From Phytophthora hibernalis (Eukaryota; Oomycota; Peronosporomycetes; Peronosporales; Peronosporaceae), in the NCBI GenBank assembly GCA_012656075.1, contig JAAKBF010000012.1:310001-374000 (forward strand): 64,000 nucleotides of DNA, in the 5' to 3' direction. Position 1 is the stretch's first letter, and each line of letters begins with the position of its first letter. A program made the position numbers and the translations under genes. Below are positions 32,574 through 43,570 of this stretch, one piece after another. The notes under the pieces were generated by a model, which was not told the DNA's origin, searched no databases, and saw only the letters and a list, made by a program, of their open reading frames with translations.

Positions 32574-33456
32574 TGTGGTGTTGAGTTTTGGGATGCTCGG
32601 TCGCCAGTCGGCAAGGTTGCCCTTGCTGAAGGAAAGTGATCGGCGTGCCCTGATTGGCGGATTACATTCCCCGCGCCACAGTGACCACGATAGTTTAGTG
32701 ACCAAGGCCTCGGTCGGGTATAATAAAATCCCGGCCGAGGGTACGAACCCTCGTTTGTACCCATTTCAGTTTCGTACCCTCGGTCTTATAGAGCCAGGTA
32801 CAGGATCACATACTGGGATCGGTTCACACTGGATATTTGTATTTAGATATAGGACTAGCTATAGAATTGACTACAGAGGCTCTCAGAGCCATAGATCAAC
32901 AGAAATAAATCAGCAGGCTTCCCCAAGTCACCAAGGGTCAAGTCCGTCTTCGGTAAGTCTAGGTAGCTTATCTTAGGGTCTGGATACGCTCGGCTTGTGG
33001 GATGCTGGTCAGCGAGCCTAAGGTACATTGAACCCAGGTTTGTTGCTGGTTAGTCCAAGAGATTAGTGTGGCCGAGTGTTGGGAGCGACGAGAAGCGTCG
33101 TTCACCATATATTATAGTCGAACCGAGTGTTCCATACATATTTTACTACTCGCCGAGGTTTCACCTCGGCAAACCCGTATTAGGCTTGACGGCCGGTACC
33201 CTTCCTTCTGAGGGACTGCAGGGATTCGCGCGCAAGCGCAATATTGCATACTAGCCCTCGCTCGTGGCTAGTGGTGCAGGTTATTAGGTTGGCCTAATAC
33301 AACCTAGGTGTACAGAGGGTTCACATCCAACCTGGCGTAAGGGATCGTTCCTGGTCTTCAGGTTTGATCCAACGCTCGTTGACCTGACAAGGGGAAGCGT
33401 GTGTTGTTGGTGTGACTCATACCATGTGGTAGTGAGAATTTTGGCGTGATCCTACA
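32574..33456 (+). repeat. Gypsy B 3' LTR
   Basis: An 883-bp direct repeat of the 5' LTR, beginning TGTGGTGTTGAG and ending GATCCTACA, about 99% identical to it. The copies share their sequence until CGG after the terminal CA and then differ, which fixes the end. After it, gypsy A sequence resumes at once. Confidence 0.9.
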
Positions 33457-34118
33457 CGGTACTGAATCGCGGATCGCATCGTGGAGCACGAGGATCCACC
33501 GCGTACGCTAACGCACTCGGACGAGTCTCCCTCAAGACACGCGGTTCCATCCGTGCGACGCTACAGAGTCCATTGGCTTGGGTTCTCGCCAGATGATGAT
33601 ACGTGGAATCGCGCGCCACTCTCCTCCGGGAAGTTCCGGACGTTGTCCGCGACTACGAGAACGCGATCGGGAACCCCGGCGATCCTGAGGTGGACGAGGC
33701 CATGAGCAACAACGCGAACGGCACCTTCGACGTCCAAGGCGGGTTCCTCCATAACTAGAAGATCTATAAGCGCGGATTTTAGACGGTGATTCGCGTGGGG
33801 ATTGAACCCACGCGCAACTCGCAGAAGTGTGGTGGCTAACCAGCATCACTATGGGGCATGTGTTGGGCGACACCAACAAGGCCACCAGAAGATACTCACG
33901 TCAGTGATCCTGACGTACTGGCGTGGATGCGCGTCCTCCGGTGCAGTAGAGCGCGCGGACTTTTCGGCGTATGTGATCAGTCGCCGTGCTCTCCGCCTTC
34001 CTCAACTTCGCCCGCCATGTCCGCCGTGTTCGTCTTCCGCGTCGTCGTCTCCAGCAGTTTCTTTGGTGTTCTTTGCTTGAACTCACGGGGCGTGGGTGCA
34101 GCTTTGAGAGGAGGGTGA
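33457..34118 (+). pseudogene. Gypsy A 3' part: chromodomain and pol end
   Basis: The frame from 33481 reads IVEHEDPPRTLT and then RRYRVHWLGFSPDDDTW, a chromodomain as found at the integrase C-terminus of chromoviral gypsy elements, where it guides integration into marked chromatin. It is the continuation of gypsy A, interrupted at 23440. Frame changes follow within 60 bases. A purine tract, TTGAGAGGAGGGTGA (34104-34118), directly before the LTR is the likely polypurine primer. Confidence 0.75.
33785..33855 (-). tRNA. Possible tRNA-derived relic (T-arm like)
   Basis: On the minus strand GTGGGTTCAATCCCCAC forms a five-base-pair stem with a seven-base TTCAATC loop, as in a tRNA T-arm. An upstream AGTGATGCTGGTTAGCC resembles an A-box/D-arm. 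I cannot fold a proper anticodon stem or a fully paired acceptor, so this is at most a degraded tRNA or chance. Confidence 0.2.
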
Positions 34119-34438
34119 TGTGATGGGCCCTCCAATTTACATATGTAGGTAGATCTATGTCAGTTGATATACAAAGTAGGATCAAGAGCACAGCGCTAGC
34201 ATGTGCTTCACTGTCATAATATGATTGGTCGAAAGTGGGGAGCCAGACCCATATCATACAATCGTGTGCTGATCTTCATGAGTGGTTCACATGGTCACCC
34301 GCCCTGGTCCCAATAATAAACAGAGTTGATTTTACCACATACTTAATACTTGGTCTCAGTATCACTGAGATACCGGACGCTTCCTCACCGCTACGTATAA
34401 GCTAACGTTAGTAACGGTAGACAACTTAGCCCGTTACA
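34119..34438 (+). repeat. Gypsy A 3' LTR
   Basis: A 320-bp segment beginning TGTGATGGGCCC and ending GCCCGTTACA. The ends are imperfect inverted repeats (8 of 10) in TG...CA form, and a purine tract precedes it. No second copy is in the window because the 5' end of the element is lost, so the assignment rests on position and termini. Confidence 0.65.
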
Positions 34439-35690
34439 ACACGGGGACACGGCACCTCCTTTTCTAACGGTCCACACTGTCGCGTGACTCGATCAATCTC
34501 TAGACTTCCGCCAGTACAGAGAAAATGAACCGGACGCGAATCCCACTATCGTATGATCGTCATGTTGGGAACGAGTTTCGAGCGAGCAAGCTTGAATGCA
34601 CCGCGTGGTATTATGTCAGCAGCAAGGAATACTGTTTGCATCACTCAGACTGTGTTCGCTGAGTTAGACGTCCCTGACGGAGATGTTTTGGATGGTTCGC
34701 ATGCGCCAGATTCGCCGAAGGTGGCTGGGGTCGTTCCATCGGTGACATTGAGCTTGGCCTTCAGGCAAGTCAACCCAACGATTCGTTATCTACTCCCCAG
34801 CCTTGACCGGTTGGCTCGCTTGTGAGTTCGTCTAGCGGACTGTTCCATCGAGATTTCTTGATTGATGTTGAGACTGAAGACAGTTGTTCTTCATCGGCTA
34901 GCACCGTAATCTTCTCGGATCGAGCGCCTCCACGTGGCAAGCTACAGAGCTATGCTGATGCTCGTCGAAAAGCTCCGTATTCCGTCAAGCGAGGGAGTGC
35001 TCCGGCTCCTCAATCGAAGGGTTCGTCGAAGAAGCGAGCTGCCCCCAAGTCTTCTCACCGGGTCGCTAACATGTCCAAGAGCTCATCGATAGTTGATGAT
35101 TCCGGTTCCAAGTCGTCAGAGTAAGCGGTCCTTCGCCAAGTGACCCCTGACACAGTGGAATTGCCGGCACCATTGATGCTGCCAATCGCGACACTGCGTG
35201 CTCGTGCGGAACATGCGGTTGGGCGTGAGGCTAGGGAGACCTTTTCGATGCGTCAGACTCGTAACGTGGAGTTCTTTCATTATGGGTCTGCTCGTTGCTG
35301 GGCGAAGGTGTTGGCATGTCGTTCCTCGGTCAAGATGCAAAATGTCGGAGGCAAGTCTTGCGTGGCGCCGACACCAACTACTCTCGACGGGCTTCGGAAG
35401 TGGATGGATGTGTTCAATCCGTCTCATCAATGTCAACAAGTCCTCGCCATGTACCCGGAGACTCAATTATCGTTCCGGAGAGCCAGCGTCTGCATTCCAA
35501 GAAGAAGTCGGCGAAATCGACGACTCCTTTGATGATCGTTTGCGACGCCTGGGCTCGTTTCCTGGGCGACAGTCGGGAATTCGACGAGTCGCAACTTCAT
35601 GAATCTCGTACCAAGATTTTCGTGGCTCTCCGGGAAAGGAATCACTGGATCGTGGATTATAGTGTCTTGTACAATCGATCGGTTTCGTCG
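34439..35690 (+). other. Unassigned open frames 3' of gypsy C
   Basis: Plus-strand frames 34553-34825, 34822-35124, 35140-35532 and 35295-35771 follow one another with coherent-looking text: a Ser-rich acidic start, a basic APKSSHR segment, then FHYGSARCWAKVLACRSSVKM and SQLHESRTKIFVALRERNHWIV. They lie downstream of, and antisense to, gypsy C pol, a position like that of the antisense ORF in gypsy B, but I see no sequence similarity between the two. I cannot name a family. Confidence 0.35.
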
Positions 35691-37212
35691 GGTCCTTTGA
35701 CTAGCAAGGCCGTGGGAATTTCGCCGAGTCCGGTAACTTTCTTCAGCCTGAACACGTGGACTACTGGATAGAACCGGGGGCCGCTCTTGCCTGGCAATTC
35801 CAGCTCGTAACCTAACTTCTCGACCTTCTGCTTGATCAGGAATGGCCCGTGCCATCGATGGACCAGCTTCTTCATCTGGCCCGATTTGACTCGCTCCATG
35901 AACAGCCAGACTTGATCTCCAACCTTGAACATAAACTGCTTTGGCTCAGCGAGGCCTATTCTTTGCCTCAGATGTGCTTTCGCTCGTCGAGGCGTTCGGT
36001 ATGATCTTCTGCTTGCTCCCACTTAGCGAGTCGTTGTGTTCCTTTGCTCGCCGAGCCCTTTCTTTTAGCTGATACTCATAGGCTACTTTGAGCTACTTCC
36101 CGTTGTCGGTTAGCTTGTCAGAGCCATTTCGTGGCTTTCGCTGATATGGTTTGTTTCGCGGAGACCTTCGAGATTCGGCGAATGGAGGATGCCATCGATT
36201 TGAGTGTTGACTGGGCGTCCCAACCGTGCACTAATTAAAATGGTGTTTCTCGCCGAGTCGAATCCCTCGTATTATTGATTGCGTAGACAAGTTTCTCAGA
36301 GATCTCGTCCCATTCAGCTTGAAGCGGATCTTCCACGCAGACACGCACCGTTTGTATCATGGTCTTCACACTGCGTCCCTGCTGTCCGTTCGTTTGTGGT
36401 CGGTAGCTCAGTGTGACTCGAGACCTCGACTGCATCATCTCTGAAAAAGTCTGGAAGACTTTGCGCATAAATCTTGGGTCTCGGTCGTGCCGAATGAGCG
36501 GTGGTGCACCACATCAGCGGAATATGCACTCTTCGAATGATTTAGCTACTTCGAGTGCACCAGTATCGCTCATCGCCTTTGCGATGACAAACCCGGTGAA
36601 GTGATCTTGAAATAGCAGGAGAGCCGTGTTTCCTCGCTGAGTAGTCGGCAATGGTATAACGAAATCCATGGACACAATCTGGAACGGCCGATCGGACACG
36701 ACGTTAACAGCCGAATATCCGCGAAGTTAAGGCTTGCTCTTACTGGTGTTGCAATCTTCACAGGATGGCACATGCTTGGACACGTCAGCATACAGGCCAA
36801 TCCAGTAGTAGTCGGCTTTACCCAGTGCTACGTTCTAACGATGCCTTGGTGTCCTCCTTCAATGGAGTTATGACAATTCGCCATGATTTCGTCGATGAGT
36901 GTAGTCTGCACTACCATCCTTCGTGTCGTGCTCGTCGGGTCTCCCTCGCCCTCCGCAACGGCCTATGTAATACGGTAGGCCATTCTCGCTGAGTACAAAA
37001 TCATCGGCTACATTGCCGGCGTTGCTGGTTCTTCGCCGTGTGAGCTCACCAAACTCACCTCGCAAATACTTCATCAGGTCAGACCATCGACATTCTTCGT
37101 ATTGCGCCGTTGATATCAGGCCTCGTCGCTCTGCTTGGTCTACTAGAGGATCGACGTCTTCAGCACCTGGTAGTTCCTGACGTTCTGAGCGGGCTTTGCC
37201 ATGCTCGACCAC
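35657..37212 (-). pseudogene. Gypsy C integrase
   Basis: From 37212: a linker, then GLPYYIGR, a zinc-binding H...H...C...C region (SIEGGHQGIV, CEDCNTSKSK), VSMDFVIPLP, RHDRDPRF and SYRPQTNGQQGRSVK. In the last block the usual catalytic Glu of GQ(Q/T)ER is replaced by Gly, so the third active-site residue is lost. The C-terminal frame 36022-35657 has FKVGDQVWLFMERVK, HRWHGPFLIKQKVE and GPRFYPVVHVFRLK. Several frame changes lie between 36900 and 36000. Confidence 0.85.
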
Positions 37213-38356
37213 TCGCTGAGCCTCCGGAGGGTGGTATTCCTCTCGAGCTCGTCGACAGGGCTATCATTGTTGAACACACTCGGCGAATCGGCTAATACTG
37301 ACCCGTCCGGTGCTGGTTCGCTCGCTGGGTCTTGTCCTTCGTCTTCGGCGAATCGAACTCGGCGAACTGGTTGAGTTTGACTTCGAGTAATCGCTGAGAC
37401 TTTAGGTACTTCTTCTGCTTCTTTCGCCGAGTTCTCCCCGACATACAGCTTTTCTTTTATCCGGATTACCGCTTTTAGCTCAGCTTTGCGCTCACTGCTC
37501 AGAATGACACGCCCAGCTTTCGTTTCTAGAGCTTCTGTGGTTAACGTATCTGCCGCTGAGTTGTAGCATCGGACTACATGAAGGTAGCGTTCTGAGTCGA
37601 GGCGATCGATGAGTTCCTTATGGCGCGCCAACTGAATGTGCAAAGTCTCCTTTCTGCATGCGATCACCCCCATGGATTGCTGGATTGCGAGTCTGGAATC
37701 GACGACTATGATAAGGTCGGTGATTCCCCGGTCAAGGGCCGCGATGACACCGTTATTCATTCCGGTGTACTCGCTGATATTGACCGTGGTTTCCCGAAGG
37801 TGAGCTCTCGCAGCGATCACAATGTTCCACATCGGAACCGCCGCCCAATCCACGAGCAACTGCCATAGCCGCCATACTTTTTCCGTCTTCGCCGACCCGT
37901 TGAATGACAGGACGTATCCTTCAAAGCCGTGTGGTACGTGCGCATATAGCAATTCTGGATCCAGGCGCACACTCGCCGAATTCTTAGACGGTGGTGCAAT
38001 GTGTGCTAACGACTCGTCGAGTCCTATGTGAGGCTTGCAATGGCTGAGCGAATTTGACATCCCGCTCTCGCACCCGTTTAATGTTTCACGTGGTAAGGTG
38101 AGAGCAGAACGGCGAAGCTCACTGGTCGCCTGTACAGCGTTTTCGACGAAAACACCCATTGTAACGTGGGGAATCGGGTGTAGACATGTATTGTCTTGCC
38201 AGCCACCAGCGTGTAGCATATCTTCAGGAATTGGAGCAACGCTAGAACCTCTCGCTCAACTGGGTGGTAGTCGACTTCCCTCTCCTTCAGCACTCGGCCC
38301 CAGAATCGGACTGGGGACAGCTTCCCATCATGCATCTGCATCAGGGTACTACTCAC
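37143..38356 (-). pseudogene. Gypsy C RNase H region
   Basis: The frame 38356-38078 is the RT-linked RNase-H-like part (SSTLMQMHDGKLSPVRFWG, PVEREVLALLQF). The frame 38219-37143 carries the second RNase H: SFNGSAKTEK, NISEYTGMNN, VVDSRLAIQQS and SAADTLTTEA. In gypsy B the first motif is FDGSAK; here the catalytic Asp is Asn, so this domain should be inactive. Confidence 0.8.
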
Positions 38357-38435
38357 GCCCAGTCATTGGCAAATACCGTGACGTCTTTCGCTGAGTCGAG
38401 GTGCCTTCGGATATGTGCTTCTGTCACCTTCCGCG

Positions 38436-39710
38436 TTAGCTCGCGGAAGAAGCTCTAGCAGTCGATAAGTCCCTCCCATAGTCGAAGTCGTCTTCCTTTA
38501 GCTGATAAAGCACTGCTCCATTCAGTGCCATATTTTGGATGAACCGACTGTAGTAATTGAGTGCACCAAGGAAATCCTGCATCCCCTTTTTCGACGACGT
38601 GAATGGAAGCTCAGCGATCGCAGCAAGATTCTTGGGATCCGTGGCAATTCCATCGGCCGTCACTTGGTGAGACAAGAAGTCGACCATCGGCTGTAGGTAA
38701 ATACTCTTAGTGAAGCTCATGCTGATTCTGCACTCGGCGAATCGGGTCAACAACCGGTCGAGCGTGTTGAGGCACTCGTCGAAGGTTGCACCTCCAAAGC
38801 AAATGTCGTCGACAAACGATCGTCGACCAAAGACCGGAATTAGCTGTGACTCGTCCGGTTCACCCGTGCAGAACATGTCATATCCAGGACTATTGATGAG
38901 TTGTTGCAGCGAGTCAGACCCGTCAATAGATCGGTAGTTGGCCTCAAATTTGGTGCTAAAACTCGTCGAATCAGTCCCGCCGGGACGGTCGTTTCTTCCA
39001 CTGAGCTGCTACGGCAGCTTCAGCGAGCCGCATCTTCTTGGAGAATGTGACCCAGCCATCACTAGGTTGTAGATAGCCCCAGAGAGCATTGTCGATGAGA
39101 CGCTGGTAGATCATGGGTGCATTTTTAGCCCAAACGGCATGCGCAGCCACTCGAAGTGGCCTAGAGCACATACGAACGCTGAAATTTCGCGAGTTTGTCG
39201 AGTCATCATTACGGCCAAGAATCCTCTAGCGGCGTCAAGGGAACAGAACCATAAGTATCTTTCGAGTTCCGTCAACAGGGCGACGACCAGTGGCATTGCA
39301 TATTTCAAACTGACTGTGATTGCGTTCACTAGCTTATAGTCGATACAAAGCCTAATGTCGACATCATTCTTCTTCATGACAATCACGATAGGCGAAGTCC
39401 AATGGAACTTTGAAAATGACACGACCCCTGTTTGAAACAGAGCTTTCAAAAGCTCATAGAGGTTGCTCAAGTTCTTCAGCGGCCCTCGCCGAGCTCTTTG
39501 CTTGATCGGTTCGTGCCGTTTGACGTCGATATCGCAGACCACTACGTATTCCGGTGGTGGAAGCGCATTTTCGCTCGAGATCATGAAACGTTCATGGCGT
39601 TTCAAGGTGTCGATGAGCTGCTGTCGCTGCCGGATATCGTGCGCTGGAGATATAACGTTGTCGCCTTCGTAATCTAGCTTTGTCGATAACGCCTCCGTCA
39701 AGTCAGGCAA
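38436..39710 (-). pseudogene. Gypsy C reverse transcriptase
   Basis: The frame 39710-39111 has IKQRARRGPLK, SPIVIVMKKND, IRLCIDYKLVN, FCSLDAARGF and RMPFGLK. The next frame has the motif B continuation MIYQRLIDNALWG. The frame 38876-38436 has RRSFVDDICFG, VDFLSHQVTADGI and FLGALNYYSRFIQ. Between motif B and the FVDD box lies the same long insert as in gypsy B. At least two frame changes. Confidence 0.85.
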
Positions 39711-39736
39711 GAAGGCGAGCTCGCGAGCGTAATCAG

Positions 39737-40140
39737 TCAGGCTCTCATCGATCTACGAGTGTTCAATCCAATCGAGCTATTCCGCTGAAGTAGCCGAGTC
39801 GCCCGGTTTCTACGAGTCTTATGGAATGGTGTCAATCCGAGGTACACTTCCGTTCGCTGAGTTAGACACACCTGTCGAAGCCTCGTCGACCACGTCGACT
39901 TTGAACGATTCACCGGCATCGCCCTCCTCTGCTTGGATTACGCTTGGTTCTATAGCCGTCTGTGTTTCGTACTGCGGCCTTTCGACGGCGGGAGGCTGCC
40001 GGCTAAGCCATTCCATATATAGCCGTTGCTCTTTTCTGAGGAGTCTGTTATCGAGAGCACATTCGGATGCCAGCACGTACCAGTCACAATATTTCGCTGA
40101 GTTCACCCGCACGCAGCCTGGCCTCTCCGGCCTTTCCGAG
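39737..40140 (-). pseudogene. Gypsy C protease-RT linker
   Basis: The frame 40112-39819 contains LRKEQRLYMEWLSRQPPAVE, closely matching LYEQWLASQPPAVE of gypsy B. This confirms family identity and marks the left end of the recognisable element. Confidence 0.7.
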
Positions 40141-40204
40141 AGCCTCTACGCTTCGCTCACTTCGAGATCCAGTCTAGCCCCATAGCCGACGAAGATTGAC
40201 TGCC

Positions 40205-40626
40205 ACTGGGTTTCACGTCCGACCGAGGAGAGCACTGCTGAGGCTTCACTCAACGCCAACGCCGACGCTGTTTTGGAGGAGTGGCTTGGGCTTCGAGTTG
40301 AGTGGGCTGAAGTGGTGAAGAGGCAATACTCCAACAAGGACGAGCTTGACAAGGTGCTCGCCGAGCTGAGCGTGCGCGATAGGAAGCGAAAGATTCGTGT
40401 GTGGAACGTTGAGCAACTGTGCGGGACCATTGATATTTGTCGTTGGTTTGCAGAGGTTGGCCAGGACAAGTACCCATCGATTGCCAAGCTTGCACGCGTC
40501 TGGCTGGGACGGGGCACCACAACGGCGTTCCAAGAACGGGTGTTTTCGACAGGGTCGTTCGTAATGAGCCCGGTGCGCACACGGACGGACAATGAACGAG
40601 CCCAGCGGCAGCTCATACTGCGTTAG
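40205..40626 (+). pseudogene. hAT transposase C-terminal fragment
   Basis: A 140-codon stretch ending in the hAT dimerisation region: ICRWFAEVGQDKYPSIAKLA, WLGRGTTTAFQERVFSTGSF and NERAQRQLILR. The hAT family uses this region to dimerise during cut-and-paste transposition. The catalytic core is missing. This hAT belongs to a different subfamily from the gene at 47468-49171. It abuts gypsy C, whose truncation point lies 60 bp away. Confidence 0.8.
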
Positions 40627-40689
40627 AATCGCCTTAAGATCATGAAAATGAAGGAAAGTAAGTGAGAGCTGCGTCAGGCGCCGATGTAG

Positions 40690-40860
40690 CCATGTTAGGT
40701 TTAGATAGTACTACTGTAGCACTACTATAGTAGTACTAGTAGTAGTACTAGTTACTATCGTCGTCCTTTCATTACTAGTAGTAATAGTAGTAGTAATCTC
40801 CAGATGTGTGCTTGTAATAGTAGTAGCACTACTAGCCAAAATTCCCACTACTACCGAACC
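40690..40860. repeat. TAG/TAC-rich simple and palindromic repeat
   Basis: Alternating TAGTAC, GTAGTA and TACTAG units, with short palindromes such as GTACTAGTAGTAGTACTAG. A related palindromic sequence is at 60485-60627. Confidence 0.7.
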
Positions 40861-41121
40861 CTGGATTTAATACACCGGAAGATATAACTGAGAATGTAGC
40901 GGATCTCGCAACAATGGGTCTCCTGCAAGCTGTGCAGGTTACAACCCTCTTTTAACCAAGTGTTCCTGCTGAGCTTCGAGGCTGTACAGACATGAGATTT
41001 TTAAACGTGCAACGTGCATGTTCGCTTGAAAACCGGTCACTCTTATCTTGTTTTGCTATCATTGATGTACACTCACTCGACGATTCCTGAATGGTTTAGT
41101 ACATGTACGAGCTCATAATTG

Positions 41122-41178
41122 CATTCAGTTGTGGGGCACGAACGTTGATGTATTGACACGCCTCCTGCACGGGTGCGG
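41122..41178. repeat. Split direct repeat B, outer copy
   Basis: 57 bp beginning CATTCAGTTGTGGGGCACGA and ending GGGTGCGG. All but one base matches the copy at 41411-41467. Confidence 0.85.
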
Positions 41179-41192
41179 AGAGGAGGGTTTAC

Positions 41193-41407
41193 ACTAGCTC
41201 ATGAACTTCTAGGTTTGATGAGTCGAACGCAAAATGCGGAATGAGCAAACTGAACGGGGACTTCTGCAGTTCTGCCTTCTTGCTCTGCTGTCCAACAGTA
41301 TCAATGACTGGTGCTCAGCGATGGCTTCGGCAAGTAGCGTGAAGTACAACGAGTCCGAACCCTCACCCAACCGCACAAAAAGTTACTTCCACCAGCAGAA
41401 GTACACA
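41193..41407. repeat. Split direct repeat A, inner copy
   Basis: About 215 bp beginning ACTAGCTCATGAACTTCTAG, matching 43295-43517 with a handful of substitutions and a 9-bp deletion near 41395. It lies exactly between the two B copies. Confidence 0.85.
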
Positions 41408-41410
41408 TTT

Positions 41411-41467
41411 CATTCTGTTGTGGGGCACGAACGTTGATGTATTGACACGCCTCCTGCACGGGTGCGG
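41411..41467. repeat. Split direct repeat B, inner copy
   Basis: 57 bp, the second copy of repeat B, directly next to the coding part of the element. Confidence 0.85.
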
Positions 41468-41489
41468 CGAGGAAGCTGCCCCTGGTGAT

Positions 41490-41960
41490 GGTGGAGAATA
41501 CTGAGTAGCGTTGAGACTCGGTTGCACCATTTGTCTTGCCATCGTTGTTGTGACTTGATCATTAATGCGAATGTACCGTTCAAAGGTAGACGACTTCCAA
41601 CGCCCGAATAACTTGATCGTCAGACTATCGATTCATGCCGCGAAGAGGGCAGTCGCTCCACCAATCCTGAGAGAATGTGTCGAAAAACGACTCGAGTCTT
41701 GGCCCGCAGTATTGGCAGCCGTTTTGATCCGCTGGTTGACATCCCGTACTTGTAGAAATACCATTTTGCACCTTGCACAATAATTCGTCGGGATCTTGGC
41801 TTACGGAGCGATGATACTCGACTAGGAACTGAGCTGGTCTCGGGACTGTCACGCCGGCGGAGAAATTTTGCATGTTCTCACCGCTAGCATTGAGCCATGC
41901 CATGCGCTGGTGGACGCCGAACGGAACGAAGTGTAGGATTGACAGGCCGAACATGCCGAA
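41490..41960 (-). pseudogene. Tyrosine recombinase C-terminal part
   Basis: Minus-strand text near 41690-41560 reads THSLRIGGATALFAA, then a stop codon at 41635-41633, then KLFGRWKSSTFERYIR. These are the H-x-x-R box and the Trp...Tyr end of tyrosine recombinases; the nucleophile Tyr lies near 41575. Upstream, in another frame, SVSQDPDELLC and FVPFGVHQRMAWLN probably belong to the same protein or a linker. The N-terminal catalytic Arg box is not visible. Tyrosine recombinases integrate DIRS/Ngaro circles without target duplication. Confidence 0.7.
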
Positions 41961-43273
41961 TTGAAAGTCATATAGCCGAATGATAGTTCCGGGTGAGGCT
42001 GGAACCGCACGGCTACCACATAAACAACCGTTTCAACAAAGAGAGAAGGATCCTTACCTCGATGTTCAGGTGCTGTGATGGCCTCGTGGACAGCGACGTG
42101 GACAATCGTTGGCGTAAATGTGTACTTGGACGTCCGTCGGGAAGGCTCCGCCTCAGTTACCGTGGCAGTTGGGCGCGTTGATCTTGCCGTCGAGATAACT
42201 TGAACGAAGCGAGCGAGTAGCTCCGGCTGACTCAGGAGCTGTTCCATGATGCGCGCATCTAGCGATGGCGACTGGTGGTGACTTTGGCTCGAATCACTGC
42301 TTCTCGCAGCTGCAACGGGCGCCGAGAAGGTGGTGACATGATTGTCGCCAGTCGAATTGGAGCCAGTTTCGGGGACGGTTGACGCGAGGGGTGTGTGCCT
42401 CGGAACGGGTAGTAGAGATGGCTCCACTGGAGTCGTTATGCGTGGCTCCTTTTGAACAAACAGCGAAATAACGCTGTCGGCACGCCCTATCGAAGTCAAA
42501 CTGCGGGAAGGCGACGGGTCGCGATCGCGGGGAGCGTCGGAAGCAGGGACTTGGTCCGACTGATGCGGTTCGTGACAGAATGACGGACCGACCGACGGGC
42601 GAAGGGCAGTCGGAGCGGATTGGTTGCAATCTACTACGTAGGCGCAGTCCACGGCGTGTAGTAGTTGAAACCTGCACGTTTCACCTGTGCGAGGGTCAAT
42701 CCACTGCCGAAACATTTGGCCGTTGGGTATGTCTGACGGTCTCACAAGCCTGTCCAGGATAGCCGGTATGGCGTTGGAGGCCAGGGAATCTGCACTACCG
42801 TCCAGAATTCGGGCGAGCGTGATGGTTTGCAAGTCCGTGAGATCATCGCTCGTCATCTAGGTGTGGAGTGGCACACGAAGGAGCAACAGAGGTACCTCTG
42901 GGGCCACGGGAGTTAGTCGAGAAGGGTCAACGAGTACCACTCGATCGGCTAGTTGCAGTAAGGCCAGCCGGCCGTCCAGACCAACTACTTGGCCATGCCA
43001 GAAACGACCAGCGGACTCAGTTCATGCGGCCTGGCGAAGAAGATGGCGCAGACGCGTACGTGTTGCTTCGGCTTTCGAGACCGTTAAGGTGCGGGCGGTC
43101 GCATTGTCGATGTTGCACGTAACGGGATCCTTCAAGTCCAGAGACTGAACAGTCACGGTGTTCGTCGAGACTACTTAAACCTTCGCGTAGAATGGGTACT
43201 CCGTAACACCGTCGACACACTCAGGGATTAAGAACACGTATCCGTTGACTCGGAGCGTAGCGCGGCGAACCAT
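41849..43273 (-). pseudogene. ORF1 (Gag-like?) of the Ngaro-like element
   Basis: The largest open part is 42856-41849 (335 codons, from MTSDDLTDLQ). Coherent minus-strand text extends upstream to about 43273 through stops (LRVNGYVFLIPECVDGV; VVGLDGRLALLQLADRVVLV). The open part is Ser/Pro-rich, with helical ends and no zinc knuckle that I can see. Its place before the recombinase suggests the ORF1/Gag of Ngaro elements. The assignment is positional only. Confidence 0.45.
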
Positions 43274-43294
43274 GACGAGGGAATTGAAGAGTAA

Positions 43295-43517
43295 ACTAGC
43301 TGATGAACTTCTAGGTTTGATGAGACGAACGCAAAATGCGGAATGAGCAAACTGAACGGGGACTTCTGCAGTTCTGCCTTCTTGCTCTGCCGTCCAACAG
43401 TATCAATGACTGGTGCTCAGCGATGGCTTCGGCAAGTTGCGTGAAGTGCAACGAGTCCGAACCCTCACCCAACCGCACAAAAGTTACTTCCACCAGGCAA
43501 GCCCAGCAGAAGTACAC
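43295..43517. repeat. Split direct repeat A, outer copy
   Basis: About 223 bp, matching 41193-41407. It forms the 5' terminus of the minus-strand element. Confidence 0.85.
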
Positions 43518-43570
43518 AATCTGGCGAATTTTTCAAAACGTGTCGTACACGAGATACATAGTATTTTCAG

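Larger units (their letters stand above)
35657..40140 (-). mobile_element. Gypsy C, truncated pol on the minus strand
   Basis: Contains, from 40140 down to 35657, the protease-RT linker, RT, RNase H and integrase of the same family as gypsy B. No Gag, no protease core and no recognisable LTR are attached. The upstream end abuts a hAT fragment near 40205, so the element is 5'-truncated. It supplies the reference showing that this family normally has integrase. Confidence 0.85.
41122..43517 (-). mobile_element. Ngaro-like tyrosine-recombinase retrotransposon, internally deleted
   Basis: On the minus strand the order is repeat A (43517-43295), coding part, repeat B (41467-41411), repeat A (41407-41193), repeat B (41178-41122). 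This A-ORFs-B-A-B arrangement is the split direct repeat structure of Ngaro elements of the DIRS order. The coding part ends in a tyrosine recombinase C-terminus, which fits. Reverse transcriptase and RNase H are missing, so this copy is a deletion derivative. It lies immediately beside the 3' end of the gene at 43571-44072. Confidence 0.7.

Noticed and set aside
34553..35124. Antisense ORF of gypsy C equivalent to that of gypsy B
   Set aside because: The position would fit, but I could find no sequence similarity to the gypsy B antisense protein and no matching introns.
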